Below are positions 1 through 7,406 of a stretch of 32,964 nt of DNA, in pieces (within the stretch, counting starts at the first letter, position 1; every line of letters begins with the position of its first letter). Origin of the DNA: Psychromonas sp. (GTDB lineage: Bacteria > Pseudomonadota > Gammaproteobacteria > Enterobacterales > Psychromonadaceae). A model generated the notes under the pieces. That model did not search any database. It was not told the origin of the DNA and worked only from the letters and a program-made list of their open reading frames with translations. A program made the translations under genes and the position numbers. Where the stretch lies: NCBI GenBank assembly GCA_013619145.1, contig JABXKR010000156.1:1-32964 (forward strand), given 5' to 3'.

Positions 1-24
1 TCATTATTTAATGTAATTAAAGAA

Positions 25-52
25 AAGAGCAAAGTAAAAGTAGTTTGCTCTT
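25..52. repeat. Perfect 9-bp inverted repeat
   Basis: Arms AAGAGCAAA (25-33) and TTTGCTCTT (44-52) enclose a 10-base loop. Read on the minus strand, the hairpin is followed by a T-rich stretch (TTCTTTAATT), so it could be a weak terminator for minus-strand transcription. On the plus strand it is followed by ATTGTAG, which is not a U-tract. Function is unknown. Confidence 0.4.
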
Positions 53-147
53 ATTGTAGATATTTTGCGCCGTGACGGAGATCGCAAGTTTAACATCTTG
101 TGCTGTCTATTTTTTGAGCTGAAGAGATGTTTTACAATTACTATAAA

Positions 148-188
148 CAATAAAGTTGTACAAATATTAACCTTGTGCAACTTTATTG
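148..188. repeat. 16-bp stem inverted repeat with a 9-base loop
   Basis: The left arm 148-163 pairs with the right arm 173-188 over 16 positions with a single G-T wobble. The loop is ATATTAACC (164-172). The left arm ends in TTGTACAA, itself a palindrome, and the right arm begins TTGTGCAA, so each arm could also be a separate operator half. Neither side has a proper U-tract, which argues against a simple intrinsic terminator. Confidence 0.5.
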
Positions 189-269
189 GCAAATTAGGAT
201 TTTAACTTACTGTTTATTAATGCTAATTGATAAATATCTAAAAACACACAATAAAAATAATAATGATAT

Positions 270-416
270 ATGCGAATATTTCGGCGGAATTTTGTAGAGG
301 ATGTTATTCACAAGAAAACAGACTTGCTGAATAATCTGAACGCTCAGTTGTTTGCAGAACTTTTCCAGGATGGAAATTTTTCTGTTGAGCTTGCTCTATT
401 GATGCCGCCGTTTTGA
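270..416 (+). CDS. Doubtful 48-codon ORF, possible gene remnant
   Basis: ATG at 270 opens 48 codons ending in TGA at 414-416. The product begins MRIFRRNFVEDV, carries an amphipathic stretch (LLNNLNAQLFAELF) and ends LALLMPPF. After the TGA the same frame continues for 17 more codons, reading VSKARALKLFKAVLEWF, before TAG at 468-470. Codon choice and local GC look more gene-like than the flanking AT-rich DNA. No good ribosome binding site precedes the ATG. I recognise no family. It may be a small protein, a decayed gene with a nonsense mutation, or chance. Confidence 0.2.
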   Translation: MRIFRRNFVEDVIHKKTDLLNNLNAQLFAELFQDGNFSVELALLMPPF

Positions 417-418
417 GT

Positions 419-597
419 TTCAAAGGCTCGCGCTTTGAAGCTGTTTAAAGCCGTACTGGAATGGTTCTAGTACGACTTAGTGAGGAATGGATTCTAAAAC
501 AGCAAGTTAAACATACCGACTTGTAGTCGTTTATGTTGTTATAACCTTTCATTTCCAGCCTGTTCTATGGCTGATAGCATGAGTTTTTTCTTATGCT
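419..597. repeat. Cluster of four short hairpins in the amylase upstream region
   Basis: Four inverted repeats lie in sequence. At 419-439, TTCAAAG pairs with CTTTGAA. At 452-474, CGTACTGGA pairs with TCTAGTACG (one wobble). At 510-537, AACATA and CGACT pair with AGTCG and TATGTT around a small internal bulge. At 576-597, AGCATGAG pairs with CTTATGCT (one wobble) across a T6 loop. None has a classical terminator tail. They could form a structured 5' leader or be unrelated. Confidence 0.35.
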
Positions 598-667
598 GCG
601 CTTAAATTGACCACTGCGAGGTGCGGTTGTGCTTAGCCATTAACCGCGATAGCAAGGAAGAGCTTAA

Positions 668-2542
668 ATGAAAAAAATACTTTTTATCGGTTTGATAGCG
701 GCCTCTGTGTCTGCTCAAGCTGATTGGTATTTCCGTGGGACGCCTAATAACTGGGTCGCCACTGCAATGGAAAATGTATCGAGTAATACCTATCAAACCT
801 GTCAAAGCTTTGGCTCTGACAACCCTAGATTTAAAATTGATCGTTATGGCGATTGGAGTCAGAATTTTCCGTCAACAGGCGATGTGTTGGTAACAGCAAA
901 TAGCAGCCAACAAATCACATGGAACAGTGATACGCTGAGTTTGTCGATGGTAGAAATGGCTGAATGTGGCGAGATAATAGTCGAAGATAGCTGGTTTTAT
1001 CGCGGCACATCTAATGACTGGGTTACCACCGCAATGGTGAGTAGTGACAATGTTAATTTCTGCAGTGAGCAAAGTTTTGCAAATGTGTCACCCCGTTTTA
1101 AGATTGATCATTATGGAGATTGGTCTGAAAATTATCCTACAGCAGATTTCATTGTTGAAGGTAACAAAAGTTATACGGTTTGTTTTAATGCACAAAGCAA
1201 GCTAGTAACCGCTGTTCCACTTGTCGTCGAGGATACTGAAGCACCTGTAGTGGCTGTAAGCACTGCTACGGGAACTTATAACGCTAGCCAGCAAATTAGC
1301 TTAAGTGTCACTGATAATCAAGACTCGGATCCACAGTTATATTGTACAACCGATGGCACAACGCCAACTGAGCTGTCAATGAACTGTAACAGCGAGACGT
1401 TCTCTGCCGAAAATGTGACTGAAAATGGGGTTGATCTGGTATTAACTATACTGGCTATTGATGCGTCTCAAAACAGCGCGATCACAACCTATAATTACAC
1501 CATCAACGCAACTAATCCGGATCAATATACGGTTATCTATTATCAAAATAGTGCCAATCATAGTACGCCTAATATTCACTATTGGAATGTTCTGCCTGCA
1601 TTAACTGCAACGACTTGGCCGGGTGAAGCGCTGGTGTCTTTGGGTGATGGTTGGTATAAATATGATTTTTCACAGCAAGTAGAGACGGCGCAAGTTATCT
1701 TTAATGGCAGTGCAGGTCAAACAGCTGATTTAAGTTTTGCTGCGGCAGCGCCCTGTTATCAAAATAATAGCTGGGTGAGTATGGACCTGTGTGATGTTTC
1801 AGACAAAACTGCACCCGTTATATCTGCATCACCTGTTGCAGGTAGCTATGAGCAAAGTAACCTGAATATTGCATTAGCGGCTACAGATAGAGATCCTAAC
1901 GCAGCTATTTATTACACGCTCGATGGTAGTACACCAACAACAAGTTCAACGCTATATACGCAAGCAATAAGTATTGCCGATATTAGTGACGGTGTGGTTG
2001 ATGCGCTTGTCAAAGTGATCGCGATTGATAATGATTTAAATCAATCAGCAGTTGCTGAATTTACCTATTCCTTAAATGAAGACAGTACTGCGCCCGTTAT
2101 TATAGCGACGCCACCTGCGGGTCATTCTGAAACTGCCGTCGCTGTTACATTAAGCGTTAATGATAACCGTGATGCGAGTCCAACGCTTTACTTTACGCTG
2201 GATGGTAGCAAAGTGACAAGCTTAAGCGCAGTGTATAGCGGTCAGACATTCGATATTAGTAGCAATACCACTATCAATGTACTTGCTGTTGATAATGCGG
2301 GTAATGCACAAGAATCTTCACTTAGTTACCGTATCGGCAAAGTGAATATTACGCGTTTCGATCCTCGCCAGGAAACGATCTACTTCTTACTTACGACACG
2401 CTGGTTTGATGGTAATGCGGAGAATACTGTTGGTGATAACTGGTGTTCATGGACTGAAGAACGCAGCACTGATGATATCATCGATGATGGTTTTACCGGT
2501 CCTGAAGATGTGACATGGCGCGGTGATTTTGAAGGTCTCTGA
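668..2542 (+). CDS. N-terminal part of disrupted amylase: signal peptide, starch-binding modules, truncated GH13 barrel
   Basis: This 624-residue ORF starts with a signal peptide cleaved probably after AQA (residues 16-18). Two tandem modules follow at about 20-97 and 109-186, each with an RGT-x-N-x-W motif and a PRFKID-x-YGDWS motif; they look like carbohydrate-binding units. Ig-like domains of the chitobiase C-terminal type (Y-x-T-DGS-x-T motifs) lie at about 190-280, 381-470 and 473-557. A CBM25/26-like starch-binding module sits between them at about 286-376. The GH13 barrel begins near 566 (YFLLTTRWFDG) and stops at WRGDFEGL (617-624). The start ATG has GGAAG upstream. If translated, the product would be a secreted starch-binding protein without catalysis. 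Confidence 0.7.
   Translation: MKKILFIGLIAASVSAQADWYFRGTPNNWVATAMENVSSNTYQTCQSFGSDNPRFKIDRYGDWSQNFPSTGDVLVTANSSQQITWNSDTLSLSMVEMAECGEIIVEDSWFYRGTSNDWVTTAMVSSDNVNFCSEQSFANVSPRFKIDHYGDWSENYPTADFIVEGNKSYTVCFNAQSKLVTAVPLVVEDTEAPVVAVSTATGTYNASQQISLSVTDNQDSDPQLYCTTDGTTPTELSMNCNSETFSAENVTENGVDLVLTILAIDASQNSAITTYNYTINATNPDQYTVIYYQNSANHSTPNIHYWNVLPALTATTWPGEALVSLGDGWYKYDFSQQVETAQVIFNGSAGQTADLSFAAAAPCYQNNSWVSMDLCDVSDKTAPVISASPVAGSYEQSNLNIALAATDRDPNAAIYYTLDGSTPTTSSTLYTQAISIADISDGVVDALVKVIAIDNDLNQSAVAEFTYSLNEDSTAPVIIATPPAGHSETAVAVTLSVNDNRDASPTLYFTLDGSKVTSLSAVYSGQTFDISSNTTINVLAVDNAGNAQESSLSYRIGKVNITRFDPRQETIYFLLTTRWFDGNAENTVGDNWCSWTEERSTDDIIDDGFTGPEDVTWRGDFEGL
725..1225 (+). repeat. Tandem duplicated carbohydrate-binding module in the amylase
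   Basis: The coding segments 725-958 and 992-1225 encode two copies of the same roughly 78-residue module. Shared landmarks are W-Y/F-x-RGT-x-N-x-WV-x-TAM near each start, then PRFKID-x-YGDWS-x-N-x-P about 30 residues later. The copies have diverged in DNA, so the duplication is old and is not a recent slippage product. Confidence 0.7.
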
Positions 2543-4151
2543 AATCAAATATAACAGCGATCCTAAGCTGTTCCCGCTTCCTGATGAGTGGGCCGGTTGG
2601 GTTTGGGATGAAGCTAAGTACCTAGCAGGTGAGTCGCAATTTCCAAATGGTTGGGAATATGATGGTTTAACATCTCCAGGTACTATTGATGGTGAACCCA
2701 TTCCGCCTTATCAACGCATTCCAAGTCGTCGTCCGTTTAATGCGACTGATATAGCTAACTATGATTTGGACCAAGTTGATGCGCAGGGGATTATGAAGTA
2801 TCAATGGCCGTCAAATCAGTCCTATGTTTATACTATGGATAACTATCAAGGCCGTCCTCTAACTTATGAAGAATACAAAAATTCTAAACAATGGTTCCAC
2901 AGCCAGGGCTTTGGAAGTGAAGATTCGTTTGATGTTTATCCAAATGCAAATCTGAATAATATTCATGAAGATCTGCCAGATTTAAATACAGAGAATCCAG
3001 CAGTACGTGATTATCTTGTCGAGGCATATGGACGTTATATCCGTATGGGCCTTGATGGTTTCAGGGTTGATACCGTAATGCATATTGACAAGAAAACGCT
3101 CAACGATATGTACTGGCCCGAGTTTAACCGCATCGCCAAAGAAAGCGAATCTGCACGTGGTGGCTCTGATTTCTTTATGTTCGGTGAAGTGGCAAACTTT
3201 GTTGGTAATATTACGGATAAAACGTCGCAGTTACGTCAGCAGAACTACACCTGGGACAATAATAACTTTGATGTAAGCAGTGATAATCATATGCTTAACG
3301 GCAATGAGTACCGCACGCCTGATTACAGTGAAATGGCACCCAACGGTGATGCAGAATACCATTTTTCAGTGATTGATATGGTGTCTCATAATGGCTTCAC
3401 TAATGGCCATGGTGGCGGTTATAACGCCGCATTGGGTAATGATTTTGCATACAACGATGCAACATTCCTGACCTGGTATGCTGATTCACATGATTATGGC
3501 CCAAATAAAGGTGAAACTCGTTATCAGGGGGATTTTGCGCCATTATGGTCAATGCTCTTTACTTTCCGTGGGATTCCAATTGTTTATTACGGTTCGGAAA
3601 TTCAGTTTGCAGCGGATAAACCAAATGACTGGCCTGGTGGCGGCAGCCAAGGAACTGAAATGTCATTAGAGAAAACAGGGCGTTCATACTTTGGTGATCA
3701 TTTACAAGGGACGGTGACTGCAAGTAATTTTGGTGAATATCAAGCAAGCGGTGAAGTAAGCAATACCTTGAGTAATGATTTAGCGCAGCATTTAATGGGA
3801 TTGAACAAAATACGCCACGCAATTCCGGCGCTGCAGATGGGGCAGTATAGTGTTGCTGATGCTGACGGCGGCTGGGCACGTTACCGTCGTCGTTTTGTCG
3901 GTAATGTAGGTGGAGTTGATATTGACTCATTTGTTCTGGTTGGTGTAGGTCAGGCAAGCTTCAGTTTCAGAAATGTCTTACCTGGTACCTATATTGATGC
4001 CGTGACAGGTAATAGTATTACCACCGATGGCAGCAGTATCTCCTTTAATGTGACAACGGGGGGTGATGCCGGACTTGCCGTTTATGTTCTTAACGGCGCA
4101 ATTACCGCAGCACCGGGTAAAATTGCAAATAACAGTCCGTTCTTGAACTAA
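2541..4151 (+). CDS. C-terminal part of disrupted amylase: GH13 catalytic core remainder and C-terminal beta domain
   Basis: This frame is open from an upstream GTG at 2523, but sequence resembling the enzyme starts near 2541 (EIKYNSDP). Numbering from 2523, it contains DLNTENP (153-159), the region II motif GLDGFRVDT with nucleophile D183, the region III motif FMFGE with acid/base E222, and the region IV motif DSHD (H323, D324). A beta-sandwich C-terminal domain follows at about 430-530. Region I (D-x-x-x-N-H), which belongs before residue 10, is missing. There is no signal peptide and no clear ribosome binding site, so it is unlikely to be made as a functional protein. Confidence 0.65.
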   Translation, partial: EIKYNSDPKLFPLPDEWAGWVWDEAKYLAGESQFPNGWEYDGLTSPGTIDGEPIPPYQRIPSRRPFNATDIANYDLDQVDAQGIMKYQWPSNQSYVYTMDNYQGRPLTYEEYKNSKQWFHSQGFGSEDSFDVYPNANLNNIHEDLPDLNTENPAVRDYLVEAYGRYIRMGLDGFRVDTVMHIDKKTLNDMYWPEFNRIAKESESARGGSDFFMFGEVANFVGNITDKTSQLRQQNYTWDNNNFDVSSDNHMLNGNEYRTPDYSEMAPNGDAEYHFSVIDMVSHNGFTNGHGGGYNAALGNDFAYNDATFLTWYADSHDYGPNKGETRYQGDFAPLWSMLFTFRGIPIVYYGSEIQFAADKPNDWPGGGSQGTEMSLEKTGRSYFGDHLQGTVTASNFGEYQASGEVSNTLSNDLAQHLMGLNKIRHAIPALQMGQYSVADADGGWARYRRRFVGNVGGVDIDSFVLVGVGQASFSFRNVLPGTYIDAVTGNSITTDGSSISFNVTTGGDAGLAVYVLNGAITAAPGKIANNSPFLN

Positions 4152-4178
4152 CAATACTCTTCTAAGAACGACAACAGT

Positions 4179-4208
4179 AAGCCTCTGCCTCACGGTTGGG
4201 GCTTTTTT
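4179..4208 (+). terminator. Intrinsic terminator after the amylase gene
   Basis: AAGCCTC (4179-4185) pairs with GGGGCTT (4198-4204) with one G-T wobble, and six T residues end the site at 4203-4208. It lies 28 bases after the amylase stop codon. A second, longer-loop inverted repeat (CGTTCTT at 4138-4144 with AAGAACG at 4164-4170) spans the stop codon. Confidence 0.7.
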
Positions 4209-4508
4209 GTTTTAATTTAATGATCAAATGTAATGCTAATCTGTTTAAAAAGGGAAAGGTTTTCGCTGGGCGGTGAGGAATTTATCTAAAATGGCTTATA
4301 GTCACACGCAGACGATCAGCGATGGGCAGCTGTAAACTATTGGCGATAGTAACGTGCAGCGTTAACCATAGCTAAATTTGCAAACAGATTCGTTACGTGA
4401 AGGGATAATATTTTTTGGTGTGTTGATTTTTAATTTTTGATATTGCCTTGGCGTTAATAGCCAAGGCAATGTTATCGCAGAGATTATTTATTAATAAGGT
4501 AGAGATAA
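4209..4508. other. Convergent intergenic region between the amylase gene and yccA
   Basis: No coding capacity is evident. AATCTGTTT at 4238-4246 and its reverse complement at 4382-4390 frame about 150 bases. Inside is GCTGGGCGGTGA (4265-4276), which resembles GCAGGGCGGCGA at 17790-17801 in another intergenic region of this window. A perfect 11-bp hairpin lies at 4442-4470. The segment could hold a degenerate intergenic repeat, but the evidence is thin. Confidence 0.35.
4442..4470. repeat. Perfect 11-bp inverted repeat downstream of yccA
   Basis: ATTGCCTTGGC (4442-4452) and GCCAAGGCAAT (4460-4470) pair perfectly around a 7-base loop. It sits 38 bases beyond the yccA stop codon, where a terminator would be expected. 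Read in the yccA direction it is followed by A-rich DNA, not T-rich, so it is not a classical intrinsic terminator for that gene. It could protect the 3' end or stop transcription by another route. Confidence 0.5.
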
Positions 4509-5174
4509 TTAATCATCTAAAACATTTAATAAGTGTAATAGATGGATAAATAGATTAAACAGATTTAAATATAGCGAAACAGTTGCGCGGATATAGTTTG
4601 TTTCGCCACCGTTAATAATACGGCTGGTATCAAAAAGAATGAAACCTGACATGATTAATACTACAACGCTGCTGATAACCACCTGCATGATTGGAATTTG
4701 TAAAAAGATATTTGCAATCATGGCGATAATTACAACAATCATACCGGCCATCAAGAAACCGCCCATAAATGAGAAGTCTTTACGTGATGTTAATACATAA
4801 GCCGACAGGGCAAAGAATATAAGTGCCGTCGAGCCTAATGCCTGCATAATCAGTGAAGCACCGTTTTCCATCGCTAAATAATGATTCAGCATGTTGCCCA
4901 GTGATGCGCCCATCACACCTGTGAACATAAATACCCAGAACAGACCTTTACTGGAATCGGCTGTTTTAGAAACGACAAATAACAGAGCAAAACCCACTAG
5001 CATAAGAACTAATGAAGCTGTTGAACCAATATTTATCATAGTTGCGATAGTTGCAGTTAATGCAGAGAAGGCCAGCGTCATACCCAGCAAAATATAAGTG
5101 TTTTTCAGCACTTTGTTAATTGAGACAGTGCGGCCTTGAGTTTGTGTTTGAGTATTAAACATAGGTGAATTCAT
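4509..5174 (-). CDS. yccA: Bax inhibitor-1 family membrane protein YccA
   Basis: This 221-residue protein is close in length to E. coli YccA (about 219). Seven hydrophobic segments fill it from about residue 25 to the C terminus. Recognisable family stretches include KVLKNTYILLGMTLAFSA near the start, SAYVLTSRKDFSF and GGFLMAG in the middle, and GGETNYIRATVSLYLN near the end. In E. coli YccA is an inner-membrane substrate and modulator of the FtsH protease; the same role here is inferred. The ATG is preceded by GGAG with good spacing. It is a single gene: amylase converges from the left, and the tpiA terminator and its own promoter region lie to the right. Confidence 0.92.
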   Translation of the reverse strand: MNSPMFNTQTQTQGRTVSINKVLKNTYILLGMTLAFSALTATIATMINIGSTASLVLMLVGFALLFVVSKTADSSKGLFWVFMFTGVMGASLGNMLNHYLAMENGASLIMQALGSTALIFFALSAYVLTSRKDFSFMGGFLMAGMIVVIIAMIANIFLQIPIMQVVISSVVVLIMSGFILFDTSRIINGGETNYIRATVSLYLNLFNLFIHLLHLLNVLDD

Positions 5175-5219
5175 ACGCTCTCCAAGATAGTTGTAAAAAA
5201 AATGTTATAAATAATCATA

Positions 5220-5231
5220 TCATGATCATGA
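5220..5231. promoter_or_regulatory. Perfect 12-bp palindrome upstream of yccA
   Basis: TCATGATCATGA reads the same on both strands and lies 46 bases upstream of the yccA start codon, where the promoter should be. It could be an operator. I cannot assign a regulator, and in AT-rich DNA a chance palindrome of this length is possible. Confidence 0.3.
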
Positions 5232-5358
5232 CATATATTGTCAATAATTAATGGATATTATTAAATATAATATAGAGTAAATAGAGAGAGATGTATATCT
5301 TGCATTCTACTAAGATGAATAAGGTGTAAATAGGGCTGAAGTTTGTAAGTGAAAAAGT

Positions 5359-5383
5359 AAAAAAAAGGCGCTTTAAAAGCGCC
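5359..5383 (-). terminator. Intrinsic terminator of tpiA
   Basis: On the minus strand GGCGCTT pairs with AAGCGCC around a 3-base loop (5367-5383), followed by eight T residues (5366-5359 on the plus strand as A). It lies 28 bases after the tpiA stop codon. Confidence 0.88.
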
Positions 5384-5411
5384 TTGTGTTTATTTGTTGA
5401 GTATAAAAGGC

Positions 5412-6164
5412 TTATTTAGCGCCTTCGATAATGCCAGCAAACTCTTCAATAATTAATGCAGCACCACCAACTAAACCACCGTCGATATCAGCTTGTGAAA
5501 ATAACTCTTTAGCACTTGCAGCTTTAACACTACCGCCGTAAAGGATTTGTACTTTTTCAGCAACAACTTTGCTTTGCTCAGCCAACCATGAACGGATATG
5601 AGCGTGAACTTCTTGAGCTTGCTCAGAAGTAGCAACTTTACCAGTACCGATAGCCCAAACTGGTTCGTATGCGATTACACAGTTTTCAAGCGCATCAATA
5701 CCAGCAACGTCGATTACTGCTTTAAGTTGAGTTTCAACAACAGTAGTTGTAACGTTAGTTTCACGTTCTTCAAGCGTTTCACCGATACATAATACAGGAA
5801 CTAAACCGTGTGCTTGAATAGCAACAAATTTTGCAGCAACAACAGCATCAGTTTCGTTATGGTATTGACGACGCTCAGAGTGACCAACTAAGCTGTATTT
5901 AGCACCAAACTCTTTAACCATTACTGGAGATGTTTCGCCAGTGTAAGCACCTTCAACATTTGTACTTACATCTTGAGCACCAAACTCAATGCTGTTATCA
6001 GCTACTAAGCCTGCAACTTGTTCAATAAAGATAGCTGGTGGGCATACAGCAACTTCAACGTTTGTTGCAGCGTCAGCAGCAGTTTCGATGCCTTTGATTA
6101 AAGTAGATACAGATTCTTTAGTACCGTTTAATTTCCAGTTACCCATTACAAGAGGTGTTCTCAT
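5412..6164 (-). CDS. tpiA: Triosephosphate isomerase
   Basis: This enzyme interconverts dihydroxyacetone phosphate and glyceraldehyde 3-phosphate in cytosolic glycolysis and gluconeogenesis. With the start at 6164 it has 250 residues, normal for bacterial TIM. The active-site residues are all present: K11 in GNWKLNG, H95 in VGHSERRQ and E167 in AYEPVWAIGTGK, followed by the phosphate-gripping loop and YGGSV. An in-frame ATG four codons upstream (6176) overlaps the sequence ATGGAGAACACC, whose GGAG is ideally spaced for the ATG at 6164, so the later start is preferred. It is apparently monocistronic, with its own terminator. Confidence 0.97.
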   Translation of the reverse strand: MRTPLVMGNWKLNGTKESVSTLIKGIETAADAATNVEVAVCPPAIFIEQVAGLVADNSIEFGAQDVSTNVEGAYTGETSPVMVKEFGAKYSLVGHSERRQYHNETDAVVAAKFVAIQAHGLVPVLCIGETLEERETNVTTTVVETQLKAVIDVAGIDALENCVIAYEPVWAIGTGKVATSEQAQEVHAHIRSWLAEQSKVVAEKVQILYGGSVKAASAKELFSQADIDGGLVGGAALIIEEFAGIIEGAK

Positions 6165-6349
6165 GGTGTTCTCCATTGTTATTAATTAAAATTATTAAAA
6201 CTGTGTTGATTATAAATGACTATTTGCCGAAACCTACTTATTTTTACAACTTACTGTAATTAAATTAGGGTAAAAAACAATAAACTGATCTAAAACAAAC
6301 CTAATCAATAATATTTATTCGATTTTCTAAGCTATATAGTAAATATTTT

Positions 6350-7279
6350 TTAAGTTAGTTCTTTAATTTCCAGTGTTTGCTGTTGACTGTAGTATTGTGC
6401 TTCTATTGAGTTCGTTTCCTCAATTGTGTGCTGTACATCTTCTTTATCAAAAGCTATATCGCCCCCGTTTATAATTCCGGAGTCTTTAGTAATAGATTTA
6501 AAATCAAAAAGTGTCGTATCACAAAGATGCGAGGGTACAACATTTTGCATTGCTGTAAACATAGACTCTAAACGACCTGGAAATTTGTCATCCCATTCAT
6601 TGAGCATGTTTTTAGTGATTTGACGTTGTAAATTAGGTTGTGAGCCACATAAGTTACAAGGAATGATGGGGTACTGTTTAAGCTCTGCATATTGCTCTAT
6701 CTCTTTTTCTTTGCAATAAGCAAGAGGGCGGATAACAACATGCTCGCCATTATCTGAAACTAATTTTGCCGGCATGGATTTTAGCTTGCCGCCAAAAAAC
6801 ATATTTAGCATCAGTGTTGCCAGCATATCATCACGGTGGTGGCCAAGGGCAATTTTAGTTGCGCCTAACTCTTTTGCAGTACGGTATAAAATGCCACGTC
6901 TTAAACGAGAACATAAACTACAGGTTGTTTTACCTTTTTCAATTTTGTCCTGCACAATACTATAAGTGTTTTCTTCAACAATCTTGTACTCAACACCTAT
7001 TTTTTCTAGGTATTCAGGTAAAATATGCTCAGGAAAACCGGGTTGTTTTTGATCTAAATTGACTGCTACTATCGAAAAATCAATGGGTGCTGCTGCACGT
7101 AATTCAAGTAGTATATCAAGCATGGTAAAGCTGTCTTTGCCGCCAGATAAACATACCATAATACGATCACCGTCTTCGATCATATTATAATCCGAAATTG
7201 CTTGCCCCGTTAAACGACGTAAACCTTTATTAAGCTTTTTTAGGGTGAATTGCTTTTTTTTTGTAAGAATCTCGGACAT
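6350..7279 (-). CDS. ttcA: tRNA 2-thiocytidine(32) synthetase TtcA
   Basis: TtcA thiolates cytidine 32 of certain tRNAs using ATP and an Fe-S cluster. The 309-residue protein has the PP-loop SGGKDS (45-50) that activates the base as an adenylate. Two CxxC pairs, C120/C123 and C208/C211, are the expected ligand motifs of the TtcA family; GHHRDD (146-151) is also typical. The C-terminal 50 residues are acidic and variable. The gene stands alone between tpiA and the GGDEF-EAL gene. I see no clear hairpin terminator after it. Confidence 0.95.
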   Translation of the reverse strand: MSEILTKKKQFTLKKLNKGLRRLTGQAISDYNMIEDGDRIMVCLSGGKDSFTMLDILLELRAAAPIDFSIVAVNLDQKQPGFPEHILPEYLEKIGVEYKIVEENTYSIVQDKIEKGKTTCSLCSRLRRGILYRTAKELGATKIALGHHRDDMLATLMLNMFFGGKLKSMPAKLVSDNGEHVVIRPLAYCKEKEIEQYAELKQYPIIPCNLCGSQPNLQRQITKNMLNEWDDKFPGRLESMFTAMQNVVPSHLCDTTLFDFKSITKDSGIINGGDIAFDKEDVQHTIEETNSIEAQYYSQQQTLEIKELT

Positions 7280-7347
7280 GATGGGACCTTGAATTGAACG
7301 GAGTTATTATACTAGGCGCGCATTGTACAAAAAGTATTTTAAGATGC

Positions 7348-7371
7348 AAAGCCCTACATTGGAAGTAGGGC
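7348..7371 (-). terminator. Probable terminator after the GGDEF-EAL gene
   Basis: GCCCTAC (7351-7357) and GTAGGGC (7365-7371) form a perfect 7-bp stem with a 7-base loop. Read on the minus strand it is 35 bases past the stop codon of the GGDEF-EAL gene and is followed by TTTGCATCTT, an imperfect U-tract. It separates that gene from ttcA. Confidence 0.55.
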
Positions 7372-7406
7372 GATTAAGCTGGAAGGGAAAGTGAACTTAA
7401 CACTGT

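Larger units (their letters stand above)
1..667. other. Long stretch upstream of the amylase gene without a convincing long gene
   Basis: No ORF here looks like a conserved protein. A 62-codon minus-strand ORF at 4-192 contains both arms of two inverted repeats and has no recognisable product, so I do not call it. The region holds hairpins at 25-52, 148-188, 419-439, 452-474, 510-537 and 576-597, a 48-codon ORF at 270-416, and the amylase ribosome binding site (GGAAG about 656-660). The density of inverted repeats suggests leader or regulatory DNA or the remains of a lost gene. I could not find a convincing -35/-10 pair or a MalT-like site. Confidence 0.5.
668..4151 (+). pseudogene. Secreted multi-domain GH13 alpha-amylase, disrupted by internal deletion plus frameshift
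   Basis: Two consecutive ORFs in different frames together spell one secreted glycoside hydrolase of the alpha-amylase family. The first supplies the signal peptide, starch-binding and Ig-like modules and the first strand of the GH13 barrel, ending at WRGDFEGL and a TGA at 2540-2542. The second carries the rest of the enzyme, including FRVDT (nucleophile Asp), the GE acid/base motif and the SHD motif. The expected stretch between them, covering barrel strands 2-3 and conserved region I (D-x-x-x-N-H), is absent from both frames. A simple frameshift would not remove it, so the event is a deletion of very roughly 250-300 bases whose length is not a multiple of three. No active amylase can come from this allele. 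An assembly collapse is the main alternative. A terminator follows at 4179-4208. Confidence 0.75.

Noticed and set aside
4-192. 62-codon minus-strand ORF
   Set aside because: It spans two inverted repeats, ends beside the window edge, has no family resemblance and no good ribosome binding site.
3559-3957. 132-codon minus-strand ORF opposite the amylase 3' half
   Set aside because: Antisense to clear GH13 coding sequence, with low-complexity His/Gln-rich composition and no recognisable domain.
5220-5231. CRP-like site at the yccA palindrome
   Set aside because: The TCATGATCATGA palindrome lacks the TGTGA-N6-TCACA form, so no regulator is assigned.
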